Source: Aquabacterium sp.
GTDB taxonomy: Bacteria; Pseudomonadota; Gammaproteobacteria; Burkholderiales; Burkholderiaceae_C
DNA length: 64,000 bases
Assembly (NCBI GenBank): GCA_030654395.1
Contig: JAURXM010000131.1
Location: 248,001 to 312,000, forward strand
Reading direction: 5' to 3'
Each line of letters starts with the position of its first letter. The stretch's first letter is position 1. The translations under genes and the position numbers were made by a program. Under the pieces are notes generated by a model. It saw only the letters and a list, made by a program, of their open reading frames with translations. It had not been told where the DNA came from and made no database searches. This document shows, one piece after another, positions 28,328-37,795 of the stretch.

Positions 28328-29898
28328 GATGAACAAGACACCTCAATGGATTGGGCCCAATCGGGCGGGAAGTCGGCATAGGCTTCGAAGCCTGGCTGCT
28401 CATCATAGGGTTGCATCAACAGTTGATGCAGACGCTGCACCTCACTGAAGTCGCCCGCTTGCGCGCGTCTGATAGCCGTCTCAGCAAGGTGGTTGCGCAA
28501 GACGTAGGCCGGATTAACTTGTTGCATGCGTGCAGTGCGCTCAGCCTGTGACGCCGTATCGCCAGCTTCAGCCTCAAGACGGGCGCCATAGCGCAAAGCC
28601 CAAGCGTCAAAGCCATCGCGGTCGATGAACATGTCTCGCACGGGCGCATTGAGGGTATCCGCCGGAGACAAGTCGCCGCGATACTGGCACAGTCGGCGAA
28701 AGGTGATGGTGAAGTCCGCGCGGCAAGCCGCCATCAACTGCAACAGATCGACCGCCAATTGAGCATCATCGGCCTGCTCAGTCTGCAACCCCAGCTTGGC
28801 AGACCAGCGTGCGCGCATGGCCTGCGGGAAGCGCTGCTCATACGTTTGCAGCACATCAATCACAGCTTGCGGATCATCCTTGGTATCGGGCATCAATGGC
28901 AGCAAGGCTTGCGCCAAAGCACGCAAGTTCCAGTAGCCCATCTGAGGTTGGTTCTGCCACGCATAACGCCCATGTGTATCTGAATGATTGCAAACATGTT
29001 GCGGGTCAAACTCATTCAAAAAGCCAAACGGGCCATAGTCAATCGTCAAACCTAGAATCGACATGTTGTCTGTGTTCATCACACCATGACAAAACCCAAT
29101 CGACTGCCAGTGCGCCATCAGCTCGGCCGTACGTGACACGACCGCATCGAGCAGCGCCAAGGCGCGGTTGTCAGCGTCTTGCAGGTGCGGGTAATGGTGC
29201 ACGACAACAAAGTCGACCAAGGCCTGCAAGGTCGCTTCATAGCGCAGTTCATCTCCCGCGGCAGCCCCATGAGCAAAATGCTCAAAGTGACCAAAGCGGA
29301 TAAAACTGGGCGCCACACGGCCCACAACCGCAGACGTTTCCATCGTTTCACGGCGCACAGCTTGTGGCGATGCCACCAAACTCAGCGCCCGTGTGGTGGG
29401 CACACCCAAAGCATGCATGGCTTCGCTGCACAAGAACTCACGTATCGAAGACCGCAGCACCGCTCGCCCATCGGCGCGTCTGGAATAAGGTGTAGCGCCC
29501 GCCCCTTTGAGTTGGATCTCTTGGGGGCCCATCGGCGTGATCAACTCCCCCAACAACAATGCACGGCCGTCGCCCAACTGGCCTGCCCACACACCAAACT
29601 GATGGCCGCTGTAGACCGTAGCAACAGGCTCCATGCCAGGCCACACCGCATTGCCCGCCAACACAGCCAAGGCTGACGGCCCATCCCAGCCCTCAGGCCA
29701 ACCCAACTCATGCGCCAAGGGGCCATTTACCGCCACCCATTTCGGCGAAGGCAAGGGATCCCCCTGGCATATTGTGCCCATGGCAACCTGCCAACGCGAT
29801 GCAGCGTCATGGCTCAGGCTAGCAAAACGATTCACCCATGATTCTTGCGCTGGTATCCAGGGGTTGCTGTTCAATTCGTGTTCGGTAGACTCAATCAT
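28324..29898 (-). CDS. selO: Protein adenylyltransferase SelO (YdiU family)
   Basis: 524 aa from ATG 29898. A pseudokinase that AMPylates proteins. It shows [39 protein letters not shown], the N/D metal-binding stretch [20 protein letters not shown] and [13 protein letters not shown]. The C-terminus is SCSS, with Cys at the position occupied by selenocysteine in metazoan SelO, consistent with a redox-sensitive disulfide. First gene of the operon selO-msrB-yciB-bolA-PPIase. Confidence 0.94.
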   Translation of the reverse strand: MIESTEHELNSNPWIPAQESWVNRFASLSHDAASRWQVAMGTICQGDPLPSPKWVAVNGPLAHELGWPEGWDGPSALAVLAGNAVWPGMEPVATVYSGHQFGVWAGQLGDGRALLLGELITPMGPQEIQLKGAGATPYSRRADGRAVLRSSIREFLCSEAMHALGVPTTRALSLVASPQAVRRETMETSAVVGRVAPSFIRFGHFEHFAHGAAAGDELRYEATLQALVDFVVVHHYPHLQDADNRALALLDAVVSRTAELMAHWQSIGFCHGVMNTDNMSILGLTIDYGPFGFLNEFDPQHVCNHSDTHGRYAWQNQPQMGYWNLRALAQALLPLMPDTKDDPQAVIDVLQTYEQRFPQAMRARWSAKLGLQTEQADDAQLAVDLLQLMAACRADFTITFRRLCQYRGDLSPADTLNAPVRDMFIDRDGFDAWALRYGARLEAEAGDTASQAERTARMQQVNPAYVLRNHLAETAIRRAQAGDFSEVQRLHQLLMQPYDEQPGFEAYADFPPDWAQSIEVSCSS

Positions 29899-30010
29899 GT
29901 GGTGCAGTTTAGACAAGCCCCCCTGCCCATGGGGCCTGTCAGGCTAATACCCACATAGGGGGTGCCCTAAACTGCGAGCCCAGTCAACACACAATTTAGG
30001 AAATCAGACC

Positions 30011-30853
30011 GTGGAAATCGTGCTGTTTATCAAAGCTGCCCTGATGGGCATCGTAGAAGGTCTGACCGAGTTCCTGCCCATATCCAGCACCGGGCACCTG
30101 ATCTTGGCTGGCTCCTTGCTGGATTTCTCACGCCACACAGGCGCAGAAAAAGCCCGCGTGTTTGAGATTGCCATCCAGACAGGCTCCATCTTCGCTGTGA
30201 TTTTGGTCTACATGCAGCGTATCAAGGACACCATCACCGGATTGGGCTCTGACCCCAAAGCACAGCGATTCGCCATGAACGTGCTGGTGGGCTTTATCCC
30301 TGCTGCCATTCTGGGTCTGCTCGTAGGCAAAGTGGTCAAAGCGCACCTCTTCAATGCGCCAGTCGTGGCCACCACATTCATCTTGGGCGGCATTGTCATA
30401 TTGATTGTCGAACGCCGCGCCAAACAACAGGCGCAACCCAGAATCCAGACCGTTGATGACATGAGTTTGCTGGACGCCCTCAAGGTCGGCTGCATTCAAT
30501 GCATGGCACTGATCCCTGGCACCAGTCGCTCTGGCGCCATGATCATCGGAGGCATGATGGTTGGCATGTCTCGCAAGGCTGCCACTGACTTCGGCTTCTT
30601 TGTGGGCATCCCAACCTTAGTTGGGGCAGGCCTGTACAGCCTCTACAAAGAACGCGCATTGCTGTCACTAGACGACCTGCCTCTGTTCAGCGTTGGCTTG
30701 GTTTTTGCGTTCATCTCAGCTTGGGCTTGCGTTCGTTGGCTGATTCGCTACGTATCCAGCCACAACTTCATCCCCTTTGCTTGGTACCGCATTGGCTTTG
30801 GCCTGCTGATCCTCTTGTCTGCACAAATGGGTTGGGTGGATTGGTCGGAATAA
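30011..30853 (+). CDS. uppP: Undecaprenyl-diphosphatase
   Basis: 280 aa integral membrane enzyme that regenerates undecaprenyl phosphate for cell-wall synthesis (BacA family). Catalytic motifs [17 protein letters not shown] and [13 protein letters not shown]. About eight membrane segments. It starts with GTG, preceded by AGGAAA. Divergent from selO; the DUF455 gene follows after 14 nt and is probably co-transcribed. Confidence 0.96.
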   Translation: MEIVLFIKAALMGIVEGLTEFLPISSTGHLILAGSLLDFSRHTGAEKARVFEIAIQTGSIFAVILVYMQRIKDTITGLGSDPKAQRFAMNVLVGFIPAAILGLLVGKVVKAHLFNAPVVATTFILGGIVILIVERRAKQQAQPRIQTVDDMSLLDALKVGCIQCMALIPGTSRSGAMIIGGMMVGMSRKAATDFGFFVGIPTLVGAGLYSLYKERALLSLDDLPLFSVGLVFAFISAWACVRWLIRYVSSHNFIPFAWYRIGFGLLILLSAQMGWVDWSE

Positions 30854-30867
30854 GCTAGGCGCAAGAC

Positions 30868-31689
30868 ATGTCCCTCAGACACCAAGCTTTGGCCGCCCTG
30901 ATCACTTGCGAGCCACAAGCCAAGGTCGCGGCGACGATCGAGTTGCAAAGCCGATTTTCGCAAGTGCCCCCGTTTGAGCTACCAGAGGCCGAGCGGATCG
31001 AAGTCATTTCCCTGACCTCAGCACAACAAGCACACATGCCAGGCCACCCGGCATTGCCCAAGTTGGTATCTGCAACCCGGGTGCCCACACGCTCGGCCTT
31101 CACTGTTGACGGGCGAGCCGCGCTTTTACACGCTATTTGCCACATCGAATTCAACGCCATCAACCTCGCGCTCGACGCGGTTTGGCGCTTCGCAGGCATG
31201 CCCTCTGCCTTCTACACAGACTGGCTGCGTGTGGCCCACGAAGAAGCTTTGCACTTCACCCTGCTGCGAACCCATTTGCAAAGCATGGGCTGGGACTATG
31301 GTGATTTCGATGCCCACGACGGCTTGTGGTTCATGTGTGAAAAAACCCAAAGTGACATCCTTGGCCGCATGGCCTTGGTCCCCCGTACGCTGGAGGCCCG
31401 TGGACTGGATGCCACGCCACTGATTCAAGATAAATTGAGCCGCGCAGGTGACGCACGGGCTGTTGAGATTCTCGACATCATCCTGCGCGATGAGATCGGC
31501 CACGTCGCCGTTGGCAACCATTGGTTCCACCACCTTTGCACACAACGTGGCCTAGACGCGATCGACATTTACCCCAAATTGATCAAGCAATACGATGCGC
31601 CACGCATGCGGCCCCCATTCAATGAAGCCGCACGCAAAGCCGCCGGCTTCACCGACGCCGAAATGGCTTTCCTTCTAGGCGACGCCTGA
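30868..31689 (+). CDS. DUF455 ferritin-like protein
   Basis: 273 aa. Helical ferritin-like family with candidate metal ligands in HAICHIEFNAINLALDA, VAHEEALHFTLL and ILRDEIGHVAVGNHW. Some members are annotated as rhamnosyltransferase-associated, but no activity is established. It follows uppP closely and is convergent with xerD. Confidence 0.88.
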   Translation: MSLRHQALAALITCEPQAKVAATIELQSRFSQVPPFELPEAERIEVISLTSAQQAHMPGHPALPKLVSATRVPTRSAFTVDGRAALLHAICHIEFNAINLALDAVWRFAGMPSAFYTDWLRVAHEEALHFTLLRTHLQSMGWDYGDFDAHDGLWFMCEKTQSDILGRMALVPRTLEARGLDATPLIQDKLSRAGDARAVEILDIILRDEIGHVAVGNHWFHHLCTQRGLDAIDIYPKLIKQYDAPRMRPPFNEAARKAAGFTDAEMAFLLGDA

Positions 31690-31706
31690 CAACCTGACAG
31701 CATCTG

Positions 31707-32615
31707 TCATCCGCGAGGATGGTGCTTGCCGTGCAGTTGACGCAGCCGCTCACGGGCCACATGGGTATAGACCTGGGTCGTCGAGATATCCGCGTGCCCC
31801 AGCAACATCTGCACCACCCGCAGATCAGCGCCATGGTTAAGCAAATGCGTGGCGAACGCATGGCGCAAGGTGTGCGGAGACAAGGCTTGCGTGATCCCCG
31901 CCAGCACGGCGTATTTTTTGACCAGCTTCCAAAACATCTGGCGCGTCATGGGTCCACCACGTGCGGTGACGAACAAGGCATCAGTGACCTGCCCACCCAA
32001 AATCTGGCTCCGCCCACAGTCAAGATAACGCTGCAACCACGCCCCAGCCTCAGCGCCAAAGGGCACCAAGCGCTCTTTGCTGCCCTTGCCCATGATGCGC
32101 AAGACAGCATCGCTCAAACTGACGTGAACAGACTTGAGTTCAACCAACTCACTCACGCGCAAGCCGCTGGCATAGAGCAATTCGAGCATTGCCCTGTCGC
32201 GCAAACCCAAAGGCCCATCCACGTCGGGAGCAAAGAGCAAAGCCTCAACCTGAGCCTCGCTTAAAGTGCCCGGCAAGCGCATGCGCTGCTTGGGTGCATC
32301 CATGCGAACGGTGGGATCTGACCGGATCAAACCCTCCCTCGTCGCCCAACGGTAGAACCGCCGGAACACACTCAAGCGCCGTCCGACCGACGACGGCTTA
32401 GACGCCGCATGCTTGGCGGTGGCATAGCCTTGTAAATCAAGCTCGGTGGCATCAAGCAAGGTGCGTGACTGGGCATGCATTGACAGCCAGTCAGCCAAGC
32501 CTTGCAAATCACGCCGATAGGCTGCCAAGGTATTGCGGCTCAAGCCATCCTCAAGCCAGAGTGCATCTACAAAGCGATCCAAGCTTGGATCGCCATCTGC
32601 GTCAGAAGCCGCCAC
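31707..32615 (-). CDS. xerD: Tyrosine recombinase XerD
   Basis: 302 aa, GTG start at 32615, overlapping the end of the upstream chalcone-isomerase-like gene by 14 nt. N-terminal SAM-like DNA-binding domain (LSRNTLAAYRRDLQGLADWL). Catalytic residues: Arg in ASGLRVSELVEL, Lys in GKGSKERLVPFG, HxxR in LSPHTLRHAFATHLL, His in LLGHADISTTQ, Tyr in VYTHV. Resolves chromosome dimers at dif together with XerC. The length and lack of mobile-element context argue for the housekeeping enzyme. Confidence 0.95.
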   Translation of the reverse strand: MAASDADGDPSLDRFVDALWLEDGLSRNTLAAYRRDLQGLADWLSMHAQSRTLLDATELDLQGYATAKHAASKPSSVGRRLSVFRRFYRWATREGLIRSDPTVRMDAPKQRMRLPGTLSEAQVEALLFAPDVDGPLGLRDRAMLELLYASGLRVSELVELKSVHVSLSDAVLRIMGKGSKERLVPFGAEAGAWLQRYLDCGRSQILGGQVTDALFVTARGGPMTRQMFWKLVKKYAVLAGITQALSPHTLRHAFATHLLNHGADLRVVQMLLGHADISTTQVYTHVARERLRQLHGKHHPRG

Positions 32616-33240
32616 GCAGTAAACCGTCCCTCAAGCGGCGATCAACAGGGTGATCGCCCACAAAAATCTTGAGCACAGCGCGGTACAAATCGTCACCAGC
32701 CACAGGCTTGCCCACCACCTGATCGTTGTAGCGCAGTGTCACGCCAATATCAGGGATGAAATCCAAGTCGATGGTATCCCCGGGATGAAGATCGCCTAGG
32801 CTGTCAATCATCCCCCCCAGTCTAGGCAGACGCTCACCCAATCGCTCAATCAGCGCTGGGGGTTCATGATCCTGAATGCGACCGACGAGCGACTTGGTCA
32901 ACTCGTGGCTTGGGGCGTCCAGCATGATTTTCAGGCGCAGCCGCTTAGGGCCAGGCATGGCCAGCACCTGAGCCACATCCTTAGATGGCGCGGCAAGGTA
33001 CAAGCCCGCAACGAAGGCGCGAATCCAAGCCACACCCCGCAAGCCCAACCCGTTGAGCCGCAAGGTGCGATCTGACAAAACCATGGTGTCGTCAAATCGC
33101 TGGCCTTCCAAGGTTGCAGCAGCAGCCTTGCCGACGCTACAACCCGCGACAGGGCAACCCAGTGCACCCGAAAGTGCAACAAGAACGGCCACCACCCCCA
33201 TCTGGCGGGTGGCGTGCATCATCCATTTACAGGAATACAT
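32602..33240 (-). CDS. Chalcone isomerase-like exported protein
   Basis: 212 aa with an N-terminal signal or lipoprotein-like stretch (VAVLVALSGALGCPVAGC). The chalcone_isomerase-like domain follows: LRLNGLGLRGVAWIRAFVAGLYL, MPGPKRLRLKIMLDAPSHELTKS, IDLDFIPDIGVTLRYNDQ. Bacterial members are periplasmic and of unknown function; true flavonoid chemistry is not implied. It overlaps xerD. An internal ATG (codon 7 or 8) could be the true start. Confidence 0.85.
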   Translation of the reverse strand: MYSCKWMMHATRQMGVVAVLVALSGALGCPVAGCSVGKAAAATLEGQRFDDTMVLSDRTLRLNGLGLRGVAWIRAFVAGLYLAAPSKDVAQVLAMPGPKRLRLKIMLDAPSHELTKSLVGRIQDHEPPALIERLGERLPRLGGMIDSLGDLHPGDTIDLDFIPDIGVTLRYNDQVVGKPVAGDDLYRAVLKIFVGDHPVDRRLRDGLLRGGF

Positions 33241-33313
33241 TCAATCTCCATCAGGCAACTTGCCTAGAAGATTAACGCAGCACCCTCATCCGTGGCTGAC
33301 AGCGCTTAGATCA

Positions 33314-33988
33314 TCAAGGTGCAGGGACGTAGGGCGTCTTCGACACAGGTTTTGAACGCAACGCCATCACAACGTCTTGCGTCAAGGTGCCGAAGTCCAA
33401 CGATTTGATCACAGACTGAGAAGCCTTGCTCAGCGACAGACTCGTCGCGAATGACTTAACGGTCTCAGGCGTCAGAGTCAATTGATCCAGTACTTCATGA
33501 CCATAAATCGTCACAGGGAATTTGTACTTGATACCCAAGGGCGTGGCGGTGTTGAAGTTGTAAATGGCTTGTTTCTTCGTTGTCGTGCCACCTTGTGGCG
33601 TGACATCCGCCAAAACTTGATGGTTGACATAGTCAAGCGAAAAATTAGACAACGTCAAGCCAACCGTGTTGCCACGATACAAACGCGTGAACTGCAGCGC
33701 TGAGCCGTTGGCGATGCCGCTGAGCACTTTAGCTTGCATGACCTTGACTGTCAGCGAAGTCACCGGCATGTTGTAAACACCAGGAGAAGTCTGCGTCGCA
33801 TTACCCAAAGGCGTGATTGTGACGCCATCAGCCGCATACGCATCCAATGCCAATTCGCTGAAAGCTTGAACACTGTTGGCGACCAAAGCGTTAGTGGGGA
33901 TGGTGAGTTGCGCACTGGCGCTGGCGCCCATGGCCAACATGGCAGCAGCAATGGAGATCGAACGAATGGACAAAGCGGGGAACTGCAT
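33314..33988 (-). CDS. Tandem secreted family, copy A
   Basis: 224 aa from ATG 33988 after GGAGT. Signal peptide ISIAAAMLAMGASASAQ. Family landmarks: LTIPTNALVANSVQAFSEL, DGVTITPLGNAT, ANGSALQFTRLYRG, LGIKYKFPVTIYGHEVLDQL, SLDFGTLTQDV, and the end PYVPAP. No cysteine in the mature protein. I know no domain for it. Nearest relatives are the four neighbours and the PEP-CTERM protein at 24318. It has no membrane anchor or sorting tail, so it is periplasmic or released. No terminator was seen after this copy. Confidence 0.85.
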   Translation of the reverse strand: MQFPALSIRSISIAAAMLAMGASASAQLTIPTNALVANSVQAFSELALDAYAADGVTITPLGNATQTSPGVYNMPVTSLTVKVMQAKVLSGIANGSALQFTRLYRGNTVGLTLSNFSLDYVNHQVLADVTPQGGTTTKKQAIYNFNTATPLGIKYKFPVTIYGHEVLDQLTLTPETVKSFATSLSLSKASQSVIKSLDFGTLTQDVVMALRSKPVSKTPYVPAP

Positions 33989-34227
33989 AGAGGGACTCCA
34001 AAAACAAAGTGGTTGCTTGCGGTGTGCAAAGCAGCGTTGGCATGAGAATAATTCTGCCAGAGCAACGCCAAATACGCCCCCCCCACTCAAGTGAGGCATG
34101 CCTACAAATGCACGCAAACATCCACAAAAAAGGCAGGTGCAGTGCAAAAAATGAAATAACTACGAGGGTATACACCACGCAGCAACAGCGAATAAACCTG
34201 AAATGGTTATCCACAAAACAGAAAACC
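33989..34227. other. Intergenic region between copies A and B
   Basis: Non-coding; carries the upstream region of copy A. On the minus strand there is a G8 tract (34084-34077), then GGCAGAATTATTC about 18 nt later, which may serve as a promoter. An AT-rich stretch follows towards the terminator of copy B. No gene seen. Confidence 0.5.
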
Positions 34228-34274
34228 AAAAAAAAACCTGCTTGCTGTCAGGTCGTAACCATCAGCAAGCAGGT
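34228..34274 (-). terminator. Rho-independent terminator of copy B
   Basis: Perfect 12-bp stem ACCTGCTTGCTG (34236-34247) / CAGCAAGCAGGT (34263-34274) with a 15-nt loop and a T8-9 tract on the minus strand. A smaller hairpin (CCCTC/GAGGG, 34283-34296) lies between the stop codon and this stem. Confidence 0.9.
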
Positions 34275-34303
34275 GCATCTCACCCTCTCAAGAGGGCAAA
34301 GAA

Positions 34304-34978
34304 TCAGGGAGCCGGAACGTACAGCTTGTTTGACACAGCCTTAGCGCGGAATTTGACCGCGATATCTTGTGTCAACGTGCCAAAGCTGATCGACGAAATC
34401 ACGCTTCGACCAGCCTTGTTGAGTGACAAACCAGTTACAAAACTGTTCACCGTCTCAGGTGTCAGCATCAACTCGTCCAGCACTTCGTGGGCCGTGATGC
34501 GGAGCGGGAACTTGTACTTGATCGCCAAGGGCATGGCGGTATGGAAGTTGTAGATAGCTTGCTGTTTGCTGGTCACACCACCGGATGCTGTGGCATCTGC
34601 CAGCACTTGCTTGGTGTCATAGTTAATCGTGAAGTTGGCCAGCGTCAGGGCATAGTCTTTACTGCGGTAGGTGCGCGTGAATTGCAGCGCTGAGCCCTTG
34701 GCATCGCCCTTGGATATCTTCAAGCCATTGAGCGTGATCGTGGTGATAGGCAGGCGATAAGCACTGACGGCACCCGCCACGGCGGTTGCGTTACCCAAAG
34801 GAGTCACAGTGACACCATCAGCAGCGAACGAATCTTGTGACAGTTCAGAGAAAGCCTGAACCGAATCAGCCACCAGAAAATTAGTCGGCAAGGTCAGTGC
34901 CGCATTAGCAGAAGCTGCTACAGCCAGCGTAGCAGCAGCAACAGTGATTGCGCGAATGGACAAGGTGGTGAACTGCAT
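34304..34978 (-). CDS. Tandem secreted family, copy B
   Basis: 224 aa from ATG 34978 after AGGAG; identical length to copy A and very similar throughout. Signal peptide ITVAAATLAVAASANA, then LTLPTNFLVADSVQAFSEL, DGVTVTPLGNAT, KGSALQFTRTYRS, LAIKYKFPLRITAHEVLDEL, SFGTLTQDIAV and the end LYVPAP. No mature cysteine. Followed by a small hairpin and a strong terminator, so it is expressed independently of copy A. Confidence 0.86.
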   Translation of the reverse strand: MQFTTLSIRAITVAAATLAVAASANAALTLPTNFLVADSVQAFSELSQDSFAADGVTVTPLGNATAVAGAVSAYRLPITTITLNGLKISKGDAKGSALQFTRTYRSKDYALTLANFTINYDTKQVLADATASGGVTSKQQAIYNFHTAMPLAIKYKFPLRITAHEVLDELMLTPETVNSFVTGLSLNKAGRSVISSISFGTLTQDIAVKFRAKAVSNKLYVPAP

Positions 34979-35118
34979 CTTGGGGCTCCTAGTAGGAATG
35001 GTTGGCATGGAGAGAATCTTGCCTTAACAATCCCCCATAAACACCCCCTATCCAAGCGGTCGGGGGGGGTGCATACCGTTAACAAAACCCGAAAAACATC
35101 ACCAACCCAAAGCCGTGG

Positions 35119-35862
35119 TCAGAATTCCCCGCTGTTGTAAGCTCGACGTGCCTCTGCAAAGCTCTGCTCCAGCTTGGCTGGTGTGCGCTCAGAGGGAACA
35201 GTCTTGGCTTGCCACTCAGCAAAAGCGGTTGCCAAACGACGTTTGAGTTCAGTCTGGCGTGCTTGTGCTTGGCTCGCTGCATCCTCCTCCTTCAAAGGTG
35301 CGATCGCGTTGAGTTTGCCTTGCCACTCTTCTAAACGTTGATTGCGCTTGGTCTCGTCGGTCTCAATGTCCGCCAGCAACACCGCACTCATCAAGTTGGC
35401 TTCAATTGGCGTGAACTCGCCCGATTTCATGCGGTCAGGCAACTCGCTTAGCAAGGCCTGAGCCATACGTTGACGCTTCTTGGCATCCTTGGCTTCATCC
35501 AGTACTTGCCAAGACTCAAAACCATGCTGAAAACGCAAGTAACTGACGATGCGTTCGCCTTCGCCTTTTTGACCACCGTGCTTAGCGAGTGCGGCGTTCA
35601 AAGCGGCCCAGTCGTCGGCCTCGATATCCGACGGTCGGCCATCACCCTCAATAGAAGCCTTCAGCGTTGCTGTAGGGTCATCGTTGCCAGCCGTAGGCTG
35701 TATCCAACCTGGGGCACTTTTGGTGCTTGAAAGCACGACACCTGGCTTCGCATCACTGTCATCCTCGTGCCCCCACAACCAATAAGCACCGCCTGCTGCA
35801 CCTGCAACAGCCAATGCCAAGGCAGCCAGTGGCAAAGCTTTAGAACGTTGATACGTGATCAT
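35119..35862 (-). CDS. Membrane-anchored helical protein between family copies, function unknown
   Basis: 247 aa. One N-terminal membrane segment (ALPLAALALAVAGAAGGAYWLWG), then an acidic/polar linker, then about 170 residues predicted from sequence as almost all helix and rich in Ala, Glu, Lys, Arg (ERIVSYLRFQHGFESWQVL, LLADIETDETKRNQRLEEW, RRLATAFAEWQAK). The layout (anchor, linker, helical arm) recalls membrane-tethered foldases such as lipase chaperones, but I see no convincing motif match. It lies on the same strand as, and inside, the secreted family array, so a role with those proteins is possible. Confidence 0.75.
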   Translation of the reverse strand: MITYQRSKALPLAALALAVAGAAGGAYWLWGHEDDSDAKPGVVLSSTKSAPGWIQPTAGNDDPTATLKASIEGDGRPSDIEADDWAALNAALAKHGGQKGEGERIVSYLRFQHGFESWQVLDEAKDAKKRQRMAQALLSELPDRMKSGEFTPIEANLMSAVLLADIETDETKRNQRLEEWQGKLNAIAPLKEEDAASQAQARQTELKRRLATAFAEWQAKTVPSERTPAKLEQSFAEARRAYNSGEF

Positions 35863-35951
35863 GGATAGAGAACCCCTACGAACAAATGTCGAACAGGCGC
35901 GTAGTCTGCCCGAAGCGAATGCTTGATTTCAATAACCACACCGGTTATCCA

Positions 35952-36005
35952 TAAAAAAATCCTGCAATCAATTCAATGCCCATAAGCATTCAACGATTGC
36001 AGGAT
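35952..36005 (-). terminator. Rho-independent terminator of copy C
   Basis: Perfect 11-bp stem ATCCTGCAATC (35959-35969) / GATTGCAGGAT (35995-36005) enclosing a second short stem AATGC/GCATT, then a run of seven T on the minus strand. A small hairpin GCCCT/AGGGC (36014-36027) lies between it and the stop codon, as in copies B and E. Confidence 0.9.
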
Positions 36006-36046
36006 GATGATCAGCCCTATACAGGGCCTCTCAAACCAGACCAAGC

Positions 36047-36733
36047 TCAGGGAGCTGGCGTGTAAGGTGTAGCAGACACAGCCTTAGGACGCAGCTTGAC
36101 AACGATGTCTTGTGTCAGTGTGCCGAAGGTTGTGACGGAGTCCAGCGCGGCGACCAAGGAAACAGACAATTTGAGTGCCTTGATCATGGCCAATCTGGCT
36201 TCGGGGGTCAGCGTCAACTTGTCCAATACTTCGTGTGCGGTGATCGAGAGTGGGAACTTATACTTGATGCCCAATGGAGTTGCCACATTGAAGTTGTACG
36301 TCGGCAATTGCTTAACGGTCTCGCCACCCAGTGTGGTTGTATCAGCCATCACTTGCTTGGTGTCATAGTTGAGCGTGAAGTTGGCAAGAACCAAACCGAC
36401 CGTACCAAAACCCTTTGCGAGACGGGTAATTTGCAAGGCAGAGCCCTTGGCATCACCGGCAGCGATGTTCAGCTTAGAGCCGACCGTGATCGTGGTGATC
36501 GGCAAGTTGTATGCAGGCGGTGCGTCAACAGGCACAACCAGTGCTGTGGCATTGCCCAATGGCGTCACAGTCACACCACCTGCGACAAATGCATCGTTAG
36601 CTTCTACAGAGAAAGCTTGCACTGAGTTGGCTACCAGTGCATTCGTTGGGATGGTCAACGCGTGGGCTGAAGCACCCACAACCAATGTGGCAGCAACAGC
36701 GATTGAGCGGAAAGTCAGAGCAGATTTCAGCAT
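36047..36733 (-). CDS. Tandem secreted family, copy C
   Basis: 228 aa from ATG 36733 with AAGGA upstream. Signal peptide SIAVAATLVVGASAHA. Landmarks: LTIPTNALVANSVQAFSVE, GGVTVTPLGNAT, YNLPITTITV, KGSALQITRLAKGFGTVGLV, LGIKYKFPLSITAHEVLDKL, TFGTLTQDIVVKLR and the end TPYTPAP. No cysteine. Closest to copy E in the middle region (KGFGTVGLVLANFTLNYDTKQV against RGLGTVGLVVANFTINYATKQV). Own terminator. Confidence 0.86.
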   Translation of the reverse strand: MLKSALTFRSIAVAATLVVGASAHALTIPTNALVANSVQAFSVEANDAFVAGGVTVTPLGNATALVVPVDAPPAYNLPITTITVGSKLNIAAGDAKGSALQITRLAKGFGTVGLVLANFTLNYDTKQVMADTTTLGGETVKQLPTYNFNVATPLGIKYKFPLSITAHEVLDKLTLTPEARLAMIKALKLSVSLVAALDSVTTFGTLTQDIVVKLRPKAVSATPYTPAP

Positions 36734-36955
36734 ATCAAGGGTCCTTAGGTGGGCGTGCTTGCAAAGCGCAAAACACTTTTGGTGTGAGGTCTATCGTGCC
36801 GACATCACCCCACCTAAGCACTCCCCAACCACATGATTAGGGGGGGTGGTTTACCTGTATTTTTACCAAAATAAAGGGTAAGCATTGAGTAAAAAGAAAC
36901 CCGCCCAATCAGGGAATTCCCCACTGATCGGTAAATGCCCTATGTTTAAGCCGAA

Positions 36956-37795
36956 TCATGGCGCTGGCGTGTAAGGCGTTGTGGATACGGGCTTGGAACG
37001 CAACTGCACTTTGATGTCGTTGGTGATGGCGCCATGCTCTGTAATGGATGCTGTAGCTGCCTTCAAAGCGGCACTCAATCCCAGCGCCTTTGCCATCACA
37101 TTGATAGCCTCATCAGTCAGATGCAGGTTGTTCAACACCTCATGCCCAGAAACCGTCATCGGGAATTTGTACTTGATACCCAACGGTGTCGCCAAAGTGA
37201 AGCTGTACAACGGCGCTTGCTTGATGGTTTCACCACCCATTGGGGTCATGTCAACCAGAACGAGCTTTTTGTCGTAGTCCATGCAAAAGTTGGCCACAAC
37301 CAACTTAACCAAACCGCGGCCTTTGGCCACCCGTGATATTTCGAGCGCCGAACCAATCGCGCACCCACTGGTCACTTTGAGTTGAGAGCTGAGGGTGATC
37401 TTGGTGATCGGGTAGAGGAAAGATACTTGGCTACCAGGTACATCCACAGCAGTCGTGTTACCAAGCGGCTTGAACGAGACACCACCAGCTACAAACGCAT
37501 CGACGGATTCATCCGACATGGTCTGGACTGAGTCGCCCATCAAAAAATTGAGTGGGATAGTCAAGCCTGCTGCTGGTGTAGGTGCCGGGGTAGGTGCTGG
37601 GGTTGTAGCACCGCTGGCGACAGCGGTCACCGTGGTGGTGACATTAGCAACCGTCTGCGAAATAGCTTGAACAGCACCGCACACAAAACAAGTCTGTGTG
37701 GATCCCCCAAAACCCCAAGCCTGAGCTGAGCTGCCCATGGCCAACAGTGAAGCCGTCATGGCGATTGAGCGAACAGCGTAAGTAACCTTTTGCAT
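36956..37795 (-). CDS. Tandem secreted family, copy D, with cysteine insert and Pro-Thr linker
   Basis: 279 aa from ATG 37795. After the signal peptide (SIAMTASLLAMGSSAQA) it carries an extra segment of about 55 residues not in the other copies: a CFVC pair in GSTQTCFVCGAVQAI, a Thr/Val-rich stretch, and an APTPAPTPAA linker. The family body follows (LTIPLNFLMGDSVQTMSDE, GGVSFKPLGNTT, LGIKYKFPMTVSGHEVLNNL, TPYTPAP). Two more cysteines in the body (SGCAIG, NFCMDY) could pair with each other or with CFVC. A weak hairpin (36908-36928) lies 3' of it with only a distant T-tract. Confidence 0.86.
   Translation of the reverse strand: MQKVTYAVRSIAMTASLLAMGSSAQAWGFGGSTQTCFVCGAVQAISQTVANVTTTVTAVASGATTPAPTPAPTPAAGLTIPLNFLMGDSVQTMSDESVDAFVAGGVSFKPLGNTTAVDVPGSQVSFLYPITKITLSSQLKVTSGCAIGSALEISRVAKGRGLVKLVVANFCMDYDKKLVLVDMTPMGGETIKQAPLYSFTLATPLGIKYKFPMTVSGHEVLNNLHLTDEAINVMAKALGLSAALKAATASITEHGAITNDIKVQLRSKPVSTTPYTPAP

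Noticed and set aside
28324..28335. Selenocysteine at the SelO C-terminus
   Set aside because: The codon is a normal Cys codon and the only TGA is the terminal stop; no SECIS is needed.
35043..35071. CACCCCC/GGGGGTG hairpin as terminator of the helical protein gene
   Set aside because: Followed only by TTTAT and overlapping the G-tract region upstream of copy B; more likely part of that upstream region.
36908..36928. Terminator of family copy D
   Set aside because: The ATCAGGG/CCC-CTGAT stem is imperfect and the T-tract lies about 12 nt away, so it is not strong enough to list as a feature.
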